Positions 10,741-23,592 of a stretch of DNA of 64,000 nt are shown piece after piece. Origin of the DNA: Adineta ricciae. Taxonomy: Eukaryota; Rotifera; Eurotatoria; Adinetida; Adinetidae. Position 1 is the first letter of the stretch. Every line of letters begins with the position of its first letter. The position numbers and the translations under genes are program-made. The stretch lies in contig CAJNOJ010000326.1 in assembly GCA_905250025.1 (NCBI GenBank), positions 36,178 to 100,177 of the forward strand. The letters are read 5' to 3'. A model generated the notes under the pieces. That model searched no databases. It saw only the letters and a list, made by a program, of their open reading frames with translations, and was not told the origin of the DNA.

Positions 10741-11219
10741 CATTTGACTTTCGTTCTCTATTTTCTCTCAAGACAGTCGAATACATTTTATTGTGTTGTA
10801 TTGTGCAATGTGAGAACCGGTTCCGTTCGATTTCATTTGGAGAACGAGAGTGAGAAATTGTTAAACGATATCTGTATTCCCACTATTATCTTCATCTATC
10901 TGACAACCGCATCCTCATCCACACCCACCTCTTCAAATAAAAATTTCATTTGTAATAATGGACCAAATCTTCTTCCAATGAATACGAAGAAACTTTTAAG
11001 TTTCGAGAAGAACTCTCATCTGAAAACAACTCGCAAATCACCTGTGAAAAACATTTTTCTGACCTTTCCATACATTTTTACCATTATTTTTAGGATATTG
11101 TGCTCGTAATTCAGTATGGGAAAATGCAGATTATAAGCTTTTTCATTTGGTTGTTCAAACGCATCTATCACTACGATGTTTTCGTGCCCGACGAAAAGGA
11201 CAATGATATCGTCAAAAGT
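10741..11219. other. 3' of the receptor gene, no gene supported
   Basis: A frame at 10744-11109 follows the receptor stop directly and has no family resemblance; it is probably 3' untranslated sequence. A possible acceptor at about 11093 precedes a short open stretch ending near 11205, which I cannot identify. Confidence 0.35.
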
Positions 11220-11935
11220 AAGGACGGATCATTTAATTTAATATATCTTAATTAACGACTGTTAATAAATGGAACGCGTTAACGTTAATTTTCACTTAAT
11301 TAAGTGATTAACGATTAAATAATCATAATGTATGATCCTTACTGACAGCTATCTCTCAGTTTAACGCCATTGTGGAAACCAGTCTTAAAGAAAGTCTTCA
11401 ATCCAAGGCTTATTAACCCGAATTCACATTGGTCAATTTCAGCCAATCAGCTATGACCGTAATTTTTTTTCAAAAGCTTATTCTCGCTAGAAATTCTTCC
11501 CGAGCGCATTATTGTCTTCAGTCTTTGTATCACAATGTTATACTTTCGTAAAACTCAATTGTAGACTGTGAAATTCTACTTCAAGGAACTGTACCTCTTC
11601 AACTTGATTGTTGGTTACTGATCCGGAGAGCCTTTAAGGTTAAAAGACGCTATTTGCAAAACGGATTCTATTTGCTATTCAGAGATCTCAGTTGGTTGCT
11701 GATTTGATTATAGATGTTCAATGTTTTCCTCGGATTGTGTAATCTCATCTGTGGATCTTTGAGTTCTTGTCAATGGGTGCTTAGCTGTTGAGCCAGAATA
11801 GATTTACAACTGTCCCTGAAGTAATAGAGAAGCTTTCTTATACGTTAATAACTTGATTAAATGGAAATTAACGGTTAGCAGGTTTCCGTTTACGTTAGTT
11901 TCAAATTAACGCAAATATCCACCCCTAATTACTAG
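11220..11935. repeat. possible non-autonomous DNA element rich in TTAACG
   Basis: Both ends carry clustered TTAAC/GTTAA motifs in mainly inverted arrangement. The right end read backwards begins TAGGGGTGGATAT and the left end begins AAGGACGGATCATTT, a weak inverted match. There is no coding sequence. I could not find a convincing target duplication, so the limits are approximate. Confidence 0.3.
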
Positions 11936-12023
11936 TGGTATTACCCCTGGTTATTACAGGTGTTTCCATTGTTGGACCCAGATCGATCGGGGAAACGCGA
12001 ATTTCGGCGTACTGACTTTCGCC

Positions 12024-13117
12024 ATGGACTTTCACAACCATTTATTTTCCTTAAAAATAGTTTCTACACTCCTTAACACGTTTAGCGCGCACACACGGCA
12101 CCAGGTGTGGGTGAGGGCTCTGTCTAAATTGAGTAAATACCTTTTTCACCAATGTTTTAACCGTACGGCGAAATTCATGCTACCCAATCATTCGATCATT
12201 TTATTAGATTATTTATGACTAGTATTCGAATTGGAAGTGAATGTACGACCAAAACAGTCTATTCTCAATTAATTGATGGAAATCGTGCACTAGATCTTCG
12301 TCTAAATCTATTTGAAAATGATATTTATATAGCGCAGGTATTACAAGGACTTTCTCTATCAGATGTTTTATTACAAGCTTGGAATTGTTTACAGAAAACA
12401 AATGACGAAATTATCTTTATGACTTTAAGATATCCGTGTGGATTCAATCAAACATATATCGATCGACTTGCTTTACTTCTTGATGCATTTATAATCAGCA
12501 GAATTCTTATCACACTGATTGAATATTCAAGAGATTTACTCAACCATACTTATGCGAAATTGATTACAAATAATATTTCACGTATTATCATTGTTACTGA
12601 TGATACTATTAATCCTGATGTTAATTCTTTCTTTTCTGCATCAAATTATTCACCACCTGATGGATGTAGTCAGACGTTATATGGATTTTATACGAATACC
12701 AATGATATTAATGTAGTTATTAAGATGCAAACTGCTAATTATATTTATGCTCAAGAGATATTAGCACCATCATCTATTTATATGACACTGACACCAGCAT
12801 ATAACGATATGATTAGCATCATTATCAATAATATTTTAGTGAATCTTCACCCATTAACCAAATCTGTCTTTCTTAGTATCCTCCGAACTCTGTTATTATC
12901 TGAGAATATCAATAATTTTAATCTTACTTATACATCACTCTACAATATTTATATTCAACAAAATGTGATATCAAGACGACATAGTATTGTCAGAAATATT
13001 CAATCAATACCATCGTCTTCAACTAATGATAATATGTTTCTTCTATACACTGATTTTGATGTAAATAACAAAGACATCATCGATTTAGCTATTTCTTATT
13101 CAACTGCATATTTTTGA
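12024..13117 (+). pseudogene. PI-PLC X-domain-like protein, frameshifted or 5'-damaged
   Basis: The main frame (12215-13117, 300 residues) has the PLC X-domain course: YSQLIDGNRALDLRL, then NDIYIAQVLQGLSLSDVLL, then NDEIIFMTLR, a TDDT segment, and near the end TDFDVNNKDIIDLAI. The expected N-terminal piece with the first catalytic His appears in a different frame upstream (KFMLPNHSIILLDYL, ending at 12218), which suggests a frameshift and a small deletion of the usual PGTHDS. The second catalytic His, normally in a YIVHGL-type motif, is Gln (YIAQVL). Intact relatives cleave phosphoinositides or act as secreted lipases. This copy is probably dead as an enzyme. If translated, the product would start at 12215. 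Confidence 0.6.
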
Positions 13118-13437
13118 CATTTAGATGAGGATCTCTATGCTTCCATATATAAAATTAATAATGGATAAATTTTTATCCACACTATGAAAGTGATTATTAG
13201 CAAAATGTACCGATTCATTTTCTTTTGGTTTAAGAAATTTCAAATTTTAAAACGAAAATAAAAGTTGGAAAAAACGCATCATCTCTCTTCCTACCTTTTC
13301 TTTGTACATAAAGTGTTCTCTTCATGATGTTAATCAAACAAAGAAGCAGTACTCAATTCTCGAGTAAACATTTTATTTGATGCAATAACTTTTATAAGGA
13401 AGAAAATGGTTGTTGGAAAATTCGTTTTTATTCTCAC
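13118..13437. other. intergenic, no gene seen
   Basis: A/T-rich spacer between the PLC relic and the promoter of the small membrane-protein gene. Confidence 0.5.
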
Positions 13438-13447
13438 TATATATAAA
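13438..13447 (+). promoter_or_regulatory. likely TATA box
   Basis: CTATATATAAAT lies about 70 bp upstream of the 6-nt first coding exon of the next gene. This is a sensible distance for a short 5' untranslated region. Confidence 0.4.
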
Positions 13448-13514
13448 TCGGATAGTCAATGTATATTTTAATATGTAACATTGCAGTCAATTCGCTATCA
13501 TTCCCAGTGAAAAG

Positions 13515-14223
13515 ATGCAGGTGAGTATTTTAATAATTATGAAAAATTTCTAAAATATGAAAACATTCTTCTTATAAAAATGATAAATTGATGAAAATTC
13601 AACTTAAAATTGAATGTAGTGACTGAGAAATCGAAAGTATACTTCATTAGTACTTGACACAATTCGTCAATGATTCACAGATCAATTTAACTAAGATGTA
13701 TCTTTCTTTAGATTTCAACAATAACAGAACTTGTAAACGAATCAAAAACAACGGGTAAGATCAAATAGTAACGGCTGTTCATCTTATCAATTTGAATGAA
13801 CAAAAATATTCTTATGAGTTCGTTTTCGAAAGATAAATTAAACAAGCATATGAATACTTACACAATTTGAAAATCTGTACTAGTTTATGGATTAAAATTC
13901 TATATTCGTATCGGTGTTTTTGATAGTTTTGATTTGACTTAGGATTTGCAAAACTTCTTTTAGATCCAGTGAAAATTGTTGTGCCAGGCGGTTCATCGAC
14001 GCCAACTCAACAAAGATTAGCTTACCTTCGAGGCGGTGGCAGTAATTCTAGTGTTTGCCTCCTTCTTATCTTCACTATTATCTTTCTTTTTATTGGTATT
14101 TCTTGCGTTTCCGCTGGCGGTGGTACTAAAAATATTCCAGCTGCAGGTGTTGGTGGTGCTTTTATTGCTCTTGGTGCTGTTTGCTGCCTTTGTTGTTTTT
14201 GTGCTTCTTGTAATAAATCATAA
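13515..14223 (+). CDS. small Cys/Gly-rich membrane protein, three exons with a 6-nt first coding exon
   Basis: Exon 1 is ATGCAG (13515-13520) followed by GTGAGT. Exon 2 is 13712-13754 with CTTTCTTTAG before and GTAAGA after. Exon 3 is 13964-14223. Joined, they give MQISTITELVNESKTTDPVK and onward, about 102 residues. A hydrophobic segment at about residues 46-65 (VCLLLIFTIIFLFIGISCV) is followed by a Gly-rich turn and a second hydrophobic, Cys-rich segment (GAVCCLCCFCASC). So it has two predicted TM helices or one plus a palmitoylation-prone Cys cluster. The family is unknown to me. The clean splice phases and TATA box support a real gene. An alternative reading is a GTG start at 13969 without the upstream exons, which is less likely. 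Confidence 0.65.
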
Positions 14224-17006
14224 TAAATAATGGCTTTTTAAACACAAAAAAAAATTATAATACAATATGAATAAAAGTCGTAAAACTCTTCATTATCTTA
14301 CACAATCATCAAGATCCAATAGATATTGTCATTATATCGAATTCCTCTTTTGTTTTTATTTAAAAGCTTTTTATGAATAGCACACAACAAAAGATTGATC
14401 GATTGAAATATTCTAAGGATTAAATTTATCAACAGATACCAGCAGTGTGCAGATTTCCAAAAAAAAAGAAATTTCCCAAAATTCTATATCATACAATTCA
14501 CTATGAATGATAGATACGAGAGAAAGGTAGGGTCGATAAGAAAAAGTAAATCAAGAAATTTCGAGGTAATTTCAGTAATTTGGGGAAATTCTGTTTCATA
14601 TGTTTAATCACGGGTAATAAATAAAAAAGAAGGATACGGCCGACAAGAGAAGGAAAATTAGGACACTTCGAGGTATTTTCGATAATTTCAGTGATTCGAG
14701 GGGTGAGGGTGAGTGACAAGTTCCTGGATCCATACCCGTATCCACCCACACCCTCATCCATCCTCACCCTCACCCTCAAGATTAAGTCTTTACGTCCGAC
14801 TGTCCCTTGTAGAGGACATCACATTAATTGCTATATAGTGATAGGATAGCGTCTTATTCACAAAAACTACTGTTTTTAAAATGAAGACAGCCTAGATGAA
14901 AGTAAGATGGAGAGAAGAGCCTACTAAGATCACCATTGAACATGTAAATATTGCTCACAAAATTTCTAATTTTTTTAAGCACAATGCGTTCCCAATATGT
15001 CACTATTTTTCTGCGTATTCAATAAGAGTTTTGAATGGTATCATTAGAAATAGGCTTAAGCTATAGTGTGAAACAACTTTATATATTTTAAACTTATCTA
15101 AAAAGATATTCTGGTTCTGTTAAAAAAGTGTTATTCTTTCACATTTTTTGGCATAGTAACAGCGGTTATTTTGACCTTTCCCTTTCGAAAATAATTGAAA
15201 ATACTTTAAAAAAATCGCCAGAGTAGATTTATAGTGAGCTTGAGCCACATCATCGAGCCACCCAAGTGAAAAACTATAATAATTATACTTCACCCACTTC
15301 ATCCGCGTGGGAAATTTTTTTATCCTACCTGGTAGTTCTGAACATGGTGTTAGCTTATAAAGGATCCATAATCACTGCTAGTATGACTACTTCCTTCCTG
15401 CATTCAGACAAACCCTGTCCGCCGTTAAGGCATTGGAGAATCATGACAATGATTTAGACTTTACCATGAATTCCCCTGAATTTAAACAAATTAATTATGA
15501 TTATATTAGAATTATATTAAAGAAAATCTCGTTCTTTCTCAAGATAATGAAGAAATATTTTGATTCGTGTGAATTCGAGATTCCACAATACTTCTCCATT
15601 CTTGAACCTTGTTATTCTATACTATTCCAGGAAATAATCTTACGAATTTCAATGTAAGACAGTTTTATATATGATATCTTCAAGATTATTGTTAATAAAA
15701 CCTATAAATATTTTCTAACTTTCTCGATATGATCGGATGAGATCTACCGAGGAGAAAACGAAATGATTATAAGTTTATTTTCTATTTTTCGTTCGATCTG
15801 ACTAAAATTATTTGGTTATTTGTCAACAAATACATTATTCCAACTAATATTACTATTCAAGAACTATTTTGTTGAGAGGAAAATGAACAGCAATTCAATG
15901 TAATTTATTGTCTAAACAATACGTTAATGTGCAAGAAACAGTTCTTTGATTTCCACATTCACAACGATTACATTTATCCATAAATGTTTCATCAATACTA
16001 TAAATTTTACTACCGTATTGACGCTTGATAATTAGAATTTTGTATAGCATTACTTTTTGTTGTTATTCATAAACAAAAGAAAATAAACAAAATGTAGATT
16101 TGATAATTTTTCATCTTTCAACCTTTAAATTTCCATAGAAAGAAAAGGAAACGAAAAGATATTTATAGAGTACATAAGAGAAAAATTGCAATTGTCTATG
16201 ATTGAGTGGAATACACAATCGAAATAAAAGTCAATTATACAGACAATAACGAAGGAATTTCGAGGCATAGCAAACAATATGATTGGTTAATTCAACATGA
16301 TGCAAGTTTTTTCATTCATACTTAAAATTGATATAGTTACAGAATTTTTACTTTAAAAAAATAATTTCTCAAATCTTTTTTTAGAATATCTTTTTTGTTT
16401 GTTATTCAAGAATATTTTTCCAAAAAAATAATGCAAATAGTGTATGCACTATCATGTGATTGTTAAATCTTTGATAGTACAAAAAAATTAATTTTGTTAA
16501 GAGCTGTCATTTTCAGCAAATGAATAACTCTAACAGTACTAATCATATCAAGAGTACTCGATAAACACTCATGCTGGAAAATGTAATGAGAACGCACGAG
16601 TACTCATAAACTCTTTTTTTATCCATAAAAAGTATTACTTCTTAATTTTGAACTTAGAAAGTAGCACAACTGATAAGTTTATGAACGAAAATTGATGTTG
16701 AGGATAAATTAGAACGATATTCACATTTATTCCAGAGATATACTGAATCACATGAAAAATCTTTCAGTAGTAACAAATATTTGTTTTACTCAACTGAATA
16801 GTCAAAAGTCTTACATTAGTAACAGGATATTTGGAAAAATACATATGACTTCATCAATTGTACTACTTTCTAAGTTTAAAATTGAAAATTTCATTAGGAA
16901 ACATTCCCATTGATTTCAATTCCAGATTTACATCAAGACAGAAGATTATTGTCTTGACTTTTATATTGTTTTAAAGATTTTCATTTAATTAATGTAGGAA
17001 TATCAT
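14224..17006. other. 2.8 kb without a supported gene; telomere-like tracts
   Basis: Very A/T-rich. Around 14510-14715 there are two diverged copies of a roughly 115-bp GA-rich segment. Facing tracts of GAGGGTGAG (14698-14714) and CCCTCACCCTCACCCTCAAG (near 14746-14780) follow. A frame at 15433-15657 and its neighbour at 15266-15457 have no family resemblance. The end of the stretch contains the promoter of the next receptor. Confidence 0.45.
14698..14780. repeat. inverted pair of telomere-like tracts
   Basis: GAGGGGTGAGGGTGAGT at 14698-14714 faces CACACCCTCATCCATCCTCACCCTCACCCTCAAG units at 14746-14780. The two tracts are near-complementary and could fold. The right tract ends in CTCAAG like those at 5.3 and 23.6 kb. 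Confidence 0.65.
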
Positions 17007-17972
17007 ATGGCAAACAGTACATCTACTAACGAAACACTCTTTACACATGGACCGTTTGTAGAAAATATTATTCTTGATTCTATTACAATTAGTTTTTGTA
17101 TATTAGCCATTGGAAAAACATTTTTATTGATTCTTTTCATTTTAATTCGTCATCAATTGAGAAAATCAAAAGAGAAAATTCCTTGTCTTCTTAGTTTAAA
17201 TTTATATATGGGTATATTTATATTTATTCTTTTTATTCTTGATATGTTCATATCAATGCTCAAAGGTCATCTATATCCAAATACATTACAACTTACAGAT
17301 AAGATACAATGGTGTCATATAAAAGCATATCTTATCAATGTTGCTATGACCTATTCACTTTATTCAAACACACTTCATAGCTTATATCGTTTTGTTCGTA
17401 TCGTTTATTATACACGTTGTTCTCTCTATCAAAATATTTATTTATATATTTTTGGTATAATTATTCAACTAATTTTAAGTCTAATTCAACCAATACCACT
17501 TCTTTTCACAGGTATCTATGGTTATGAAGATTATCATTGTCAAATACTTTTAACAGAATGGATTGGAGTAATGATAGCAACTGTTCTCATTTGGATTCCA
17601 CCACTTTCCATTACAATAACGATTTATATTTATACAGTATATTATTTACGAAAAAATTCTTCAACATTTACTTTTCGGCAACAAACAAGATTTACGCGTG
17701 ATGTTACAGTCATAAAACGTATTGTATGGTCAATTATATTTGTAATTTCATGTACTATTCCTGCATTTAGTGTAACAATTATGTTTTATTTATTTGCTTA
17801 TGCTGGATGGTGGAGAAATCATTTGGCATGGTTAGGTTTTATTTTATCGTTTACTGGTATGAGTTTTGTTCATACATGGTTTTCTCCTCATCTTCATCTT
17901 TTCCCCTTACGAAGATCAAATCGAATTAATCATCAGCAGACGACAAGAATCGTTGTTATAAACTTAAGATAG
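17007..17972 (+). CDS. rhodopsin-like 7TM receptor
   Basis: Single exon, 321 residues, ATG at 17007. The N-terminus is short, with potential glycosylation sites (NST, NET). There are seven hydrophobic segments. The loop-2 end of TM3 reads SLYRFVRI instead of DRY. Loop 2 has a Cys in YHCQIL that may pair with the Cys in QWCHI before TM3. TM6 follows a basic loop (TRFTRDVTVIKRI). TM7 lacks NPxxY. The sequence is unusually A/T-rich. The second half of this gene (from 17587) is repeated after the N at 25191 with only a few changes. The ligand is unknown. Confidence 0.8.
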   Translation: MANSTSTNETLFTHGPFVENIILDSITISFCILAIGKTFLLILFILIRHQLRKSKEKIPCLLSLNLYMGIFIFILFILDMFISMLKGHLYPNTLQLTDKIQWCHIKAYLINVAMTYSLYSNTLHSLYRFVRIVYYTRCSLYQNIYLYIFGIIIQLILSLIQPIPLLFTGIYGYEDYHCQILLTEWIGVMIATVLIWIPPLSITITIYIYTVYYLRKNSSTFTFRQQTRFTRDVTVIKRIVWSIIFVISCTIPAFSVTIMFYLFAYAGWWRNHLAWLGFILSFTGMSFVHTWFSPHLHLFPLRRSNRINHQQTTRIVVINLR

Positions 17973-19089
17973 ATGATGTCGAACATTTGAAAATTTTTCT
18001 TTCTTATTTATTGTTCACAAATCAACCTATATATTTATATTTTAGAATAAAAACCAATTGTCTCTTATGTTCATTAACTGATATATAATACATTTGTATA
18101 ACTATCATGAGGGTGAGCGGATGGGGGTGTGGATGAGTCAAAGCACGTCATCATCGCGATTTTAATCCCGCTAAAGAAATCATTAGATAGTTTTAAACTG
18201 CATGGGCTATTCAAATGATCCGAAGATCATAGATAAAGCTGCATAATCTACGTAGTTCGACAAATAGTCGATCTAAAGACAGCGTGGTGTACGGTTTATG
18301 TGGTGGTGAATGATACGATATATAGTATTTTAGCGTTTCTTGTATATTGCATTTGGACGCTAGGAAGTAATAAGGTGAATGATCAGTAACATCGGATTAT
18401 AGCGACACCGGATGGAATACTATAGATTGCGCGTTCAGTTGTGTAGAGGGGGATTGATTTGTCATACGGTTTATGTTTATTTCCTTGAATGTGATTATAC
18501 TCACTTGTGTCGAACTTGAAAGTTGATTTTAAGTGCTTAGTTGCATGCTCAAAAGTTGAAGGATTCTATTATTTCAAGTAGTGAAATACTGTAGCATTCA
18601 TTTCACATCGCTAGTTTGGTGCTAACCTCTTCTAAACCATCGCGCACCCTCGCTGTCGAAAAGTATTTGACTTTGCATATCATTGACAATTTGGTGACAT
18701 TCCTGGTTGTAAAGAATTTCGATGGATACATAACCGAAGTGAGCACACAGTTAGTAAATGATCACAAAATCAACGCAGACTAATGTTATCAGTTTCTTCG
18801 TTTTTTCATCTGACAAACTGTAAATGAAGCCAGGCGCGCTTTCATATTTTCTCTGTCATCGTAAAGATTGTCTGCTCATTGGTCATTTTCAAAATTTACG
18901 AAGTATCCTGACCAGGTGAAGGAGTAAGAGTGTGAATTTTGCCGAACGAACCTAGTGCAATAAAAAAAATGGAATATGTTTTGTTAGAGCTTGGTTTGAA
19001 TCTAATCTATAAACGATAGTGGTTCGATAGTTTATTCGAGAAAAAAAGAAAAAGAAGTCTATGACAGACAAATTATCTAAAAGCTCTAC
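17973..19089. other. intergenic; telomere-like tract and 3' flank of the Athena-like copy
   Basis: Holds the tract TGAGGGTGAGCGGATGGGGG (18108-18127, continuing to about 18137). No supported gene. Most of the stretch recurs at 25581-26757 with small indels, so it belongs to the duplicated block. Confidence 0.5.
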
Positions 19090-21463
19090 TTCGCAGTTTT
19101 TCTCGTTCTGTTCTCGTTGTCGATTATTTGGTTGGCGTCATAAAAGTCGTTTTGTCAACTTGAGATTGTTTTTGGTTCCTATGATCAGACACCTGTTGAT
19201 TCCATAGCTGATGAACATTCCTTTTGTAAGTAGACAGTCGATTTTCATACGATTAATAGATAATAACGCTTGAATCCCATTTCGATGGACCTGTTTTCTG
19301 AAATTGAACCGCGGATTCACTCATAAATTCTTCGATGGTGCCACATGACGCTTTGAAGATATTTGATTGTATGGCAATTCCTTGAATAGTTGTTTTATTC
19401 AATAATTCATGGCACCTCTCGATGAAGTCTTTTTCACTATGATAAGCGTCTACTACATTTCGATCCATTCTATTTTGATTGGCGAATCTATTGAATTGTG
19501 CATAAATAAATCGAGGCGGATAGCTAAGATTGCGAATATAAAGATAGTCTGTCTCGAACTGTAGTAGACGAACTTACCCGTTATACAATAACATCAACTT
19601 GACGAACTGTTGCTCGTCGTCAAATACTGCTAATGTTGAGGAGTATTGAACCGCTCGCCAGAGAGCAGTATTGATGATATTTCCAAATACGTGTTTGGAA
19701 TGATTAGATGTAAACTGTACCACATACAGTTCAGCTGCTTTTATGATGAACTGATGTTGTTGAGGTGCCATCCTTGTTTTTGATAAGAACAACCAAAAAC
19801 GACACATCGCATCCAATGTTGCGCGCCAGTTTAATGTTTGGGTGAAAATTATTAACCGTTCTACCATTTCATGAAGTTTTTCTAATGACTCATTCGAGGT
19901 GAAAAAGACGTCATCAATATATCTGATGTAAAGAAAAGTGAGACGGACAAGGAGATAATGTGGTGTTCCAATAGAAAGGTAAAGTTTTACGGTCATAGAT
20001 TTCGTTTGAAGATGCTTGTCGTTGGGAAAATTCCTTTTCCCATTTGCACATGAATATATTCGCCAATGTTGAAGTGAATGCAGATTCGATTGCTCCGCGG
20101 ACGACTTGTCGATAGAATTTCTTCTCATAGGTGAACACATTTTCTGTGATGAAAAGACGAGCTAATTTCCGAATAGCATCAATTGGTACGCCTTTCAATT
20201 TTCGGTACCCATGTAGCATGAGAAATTCGGTTAGAATTTTCAGAGACTCTTCTTGAGGTCACATAGTGTATAAATCTTTGATATCGAATGTGCACAAATG
20301 AGTTGTTGGTTGTGGATAGTCATTTGTCGTGTACGTTTCGAGACGACGAATGAGATCAACACCGTCGATAATTGAAGTTGAACGAACATGTTTATCAAAT
20401 AACAGTCGAAGTAATCGATCAAGAAATTTGGAAATGCCAGCTGTTGGCGTATTCATTGATGGTACAATCGGGCGCAGTGGAGTTTCTTCCTACAAATACG
20501 AATAAAACGGTAGGTGGTAGTCAGCAGAAGATGTTCACAAATTACCTTATGTAGTTTTGAAACGAAACATAAATAAGCGAGTTCAATTTTGTCGAAGACT
20601 GGCCGTAGTGGATTAGTCTCTAATTAAACCTAAGCTTCCACTTTTTGCCGATAAGCGTCTACTTTTCGCTCTTAAGCTTTGGTATCGCCGAAATGAAATA
20701 TGCCGGCTTTGTCTGTCACACGAAGAATCTAATTGTATTCTCGTTCAGCTTGTTTTCCTTGATATGTACGTGAATACAGACACGTTTGATTTGGTCGCAT
20801 ATAGCTAGGACCTTCAAAAATGGAAAAGACAAAAACCAAAAACAATGTGGATAAGAAAAAACTGGTATATCTCATACTTACCGTTGTGTGACAGATAGTC
20901 AAATTTCTTTGAAACGTAGGAAGAGATGAGTTGGTGTTCTCAATCTGTTGCTGGACACTGGACAACTCGTGTTGATATAAGTATTCTTGATGTTCAATCT
21001 TGTTTTCATACCCTTGTAGTTCAACATTTAGCATAAATCTCTTAAGTTCTTGTAGCATCTTCAAACGCCTGTTGCTCAGTTGTTTTATATCGAGGTTAGA
21101 TATGATGATATGAGATTCGTTGTTCAAACAGCATAATTTCTTCCAACACCTTCATCTGTTTCTGTCGAATGATTGTTAATCGGTCGATCAACTCGAGCTA
21201 GAGAAAAATATAAAAGAAACGATGAACGTTAACGGCTAGATAATACTAACTTGGCCGACATCCGAAAAATAATAATACAATTCTTCGCCGATCTGTTTTT
21301 CATGAATGTCATCTTTGAACTGGTGTATTCGATAATGAATTGCTCTGATAAAGTTAAAATAATGTAAACGAACGAATTCTTTCAGTCTTCCATCGATGAT
21401 GTCCAACAGAGATAATGTTGATGGACAGGTCAAAAATTGTTTCGTCAACACATACACCGACAA
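19090..21463 (-). mobile_element. Athena-type Penelope-like retroelement, copy A (degenerate)
   Basis: Reading down the minus strand: an N-terminal piece (FVRLHYFNFIRAIHYRIHQF) and an intron near 21200-21250 (GTTAGT...TCTCTAG). A coiled-coil region follows (LKMLQELKRFMLNVELQGY), then another intron after TICHTT. The RT domain includes FDKHVRSTSIIDGVDLIRRL, GYRKLKGVP, and, after an intron that interrupts the palm, YIRYIDDVFFTSNE with the catalytic YIDD box. It continues to VKLMLLYNG and a C-terminal basic part. There is no GIY-YIG domain. These are features of the endonuclease-lacking, intron-bearing Athena group known from bdelloid telomeric regions. An in-frame stop follows DLYTM (near 20263) and a deletion fuses EREYN to ILRVTDK, so the copy is inactive. 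Confidence 0.8.
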
Positions 21464-22707
21464 CCGTCATTTCTACGTTTCTCGAACCACTACTTCGACC
21501 ATTGTTTGATAGGCACGTTCGTTCAACAACAATTATTAACAATGTTGATCTTATTCGCCGTCTCAGAGCATTTACTGCTAACGGCTATTTCAAACCAACA
21601 ACTTTATTCCACTTGATGCCATTCGGAAATTAGCTCGTCTGGTTTTGACAGAAAAATATGTTTACATATGATAAGAAATTCTATCGACAAGTAGTCGGTG
21701 GTGCGATAGGATTAGATTTTACTCTAACTTCAGCCAATATCTTTATATGAAAATGGGAAAAACCGTTTGTCCTTTAGCAAACAAGTTCAAATGAAATCTA
21801 TGGCCAGCACGTTTACCCTTTTAATTTAAGTGCTATACTGGCAACTTATCTATATGATTGCTCTTTACTACAGATACATGGATGACATCATCTGTACGTC
21901 GAACGAATCTTTCGCTAAAATCAATCGAATGTTAGATGAAGTCAATTTATTTCATCCCAATATCAAATTAGTCCGTCAAATTGGCTCAAGCGCATCCTTT
22001 CTCCATGCTCAGATCGAAAATAGAAATCGCATATTGCCAACATCAGATCATCACAAAGAAGCAGTTGAACCTTATGTGATACCATTTACATCTGATCATC
22101 CAAAGCATGTGTTCATGAGTATCATCAATACGGTACTTATACGAGCTATTCGATATTCTTCAACATTATCAACATTTCAAAGTGAACGACGCTCCATCAA
22201 ATTAATGTTGTTGTATAACGGATTAGATAAACGTACCGAGTTCGCGATCTAATCATTCTCTTATTCACAATTGTAGGTATCTACCTCGATTCATTCAACA
22301 CATTCTTTGCTGACAATTGAGCAAATCAAAATGTGACCAATACCATATACAATGATGATGATTTTAGCAACAAACGCTGAGAACTATTACATAGACTATC
22401 TATCCCAGAAATGATTGTCCAATCAAGAATATCAAGAGCAGTATACAGTAATAATGAAAATCCTACAAATAATCAAATGGATCAATCAAATAATAACTAT
22501 CTATCTAAATGGTATACTAATATCATTTTCCATTACACTTATGAAAATCGATTAGCGGACTGCAAAAAAGACATCCATCAACTTTGAGACCAACACTTTC
22601 AGCAAACTCCAGTGATCAACACACGCCTGATAACAGGCACCAAGGACAATCCGAATTTGATCGAACAACCTGTAGGACAACAATCACGTCTTCAACAGCG
22701 AAACTAA
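21415..22707 (+). mobile_element. Athena-type Penelope-like retroelement, copy C, 5'-truncated and degenerate
   Basis: Starts head-to-head with copy A, inside the RT domain (LLRPLFDRHVRSTTIINNVD). An internal deletion follows ALFHLMPFG. Then comes the RT palm in which an intron (about 21811-21870, ending CTACAG) precedes YRYMDDIICTSNE; the Asp pair is kept. ORF remnants continue to RRSIKLMLLYNG (22252) and a decayed C-terminus to about 22707. Several stops make it inactive. A facing truncated partner is a common arrangement for Penelope-like insertions. Confidence 0.75.
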
Positions 22708-23592
22708 ATAATAGATAATGCAATCAAACATTTCCTATATAAATCCTTGTATATATATATACATATTCGTTTCTTCTATGCACCTTCCATTCATCTTATT
22801 ATACTGCTAGGTGACAAATACTAAGAATCGTTAAGGCTAGACCGTACCGCCGCCGAAATAATTCCGCTGTCTCAATCATTTCATTTCAGATTAACCATCT
22901 ACACCACAAACACTTCATTCGAATGTAAAACAACAAGTCCGATAAAACGAAGGCAATCTTTACAATTTTTTTCATTTTCAAATAATCTCGTATCTCCTTC
23001 AGATATTCATGAAAAACAAAACAAAGAAGACGTTCAGAATAAACTAAATAATATTTTCTTTCATAAAATGGAACAAAATCTACTTATTTTTTCAGCGCTT
23101 AACTTCATAAAGAAGGAAAGAAAAGACAGAATTAGAAAATCACCGACACATGCTCTACTTCAATCTTTCTTTACAAGTCCCAACCAAACCTAAAAATACA
23201 GAAAACGAATAGAGATCAGAATACTTATTTATAATATTTTATCATGGGACAAACCACGATACCTAAACATCAACAACACAACGCAAACGCTAACAAACGC
23301 AGCACAACCGCACAAAAGACTCACCGCAATCCAAAAACAACAAAAAACATTAGTCCAACCATTGCATATATCAAGCAATTCAACACCTTCTAAAACACTG
23401 CATAGGTTATGGTCTTCAACTCCATTTTCTTCAAAAGCAACCATACAGATTTTTCCAAACAGGGTAACAAAATCCTATCAACCATTTCCATCAAGAGTAT
23501 TATTTTACCTATCTCCAAAACACAGTCAGTTACAGCCCTTCACATGCTTACATGGTGGAAAACCAACTGAGGATATCCCTCAGCAAGGTTGA

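Noticed and set aside
10744-11109. 121-codon frame after the receptor
   Set aside because: Starts 4 bp after the receptor stop, has no family resemblance, and is more likely 3' untranslated sequence.
23229-23592. Overlapping frames on opposite strands (one with hydrophobic stretches)
   Set aside because: Only one could be real, neither resembles a known family, and the homologous region in block 2 is broken.
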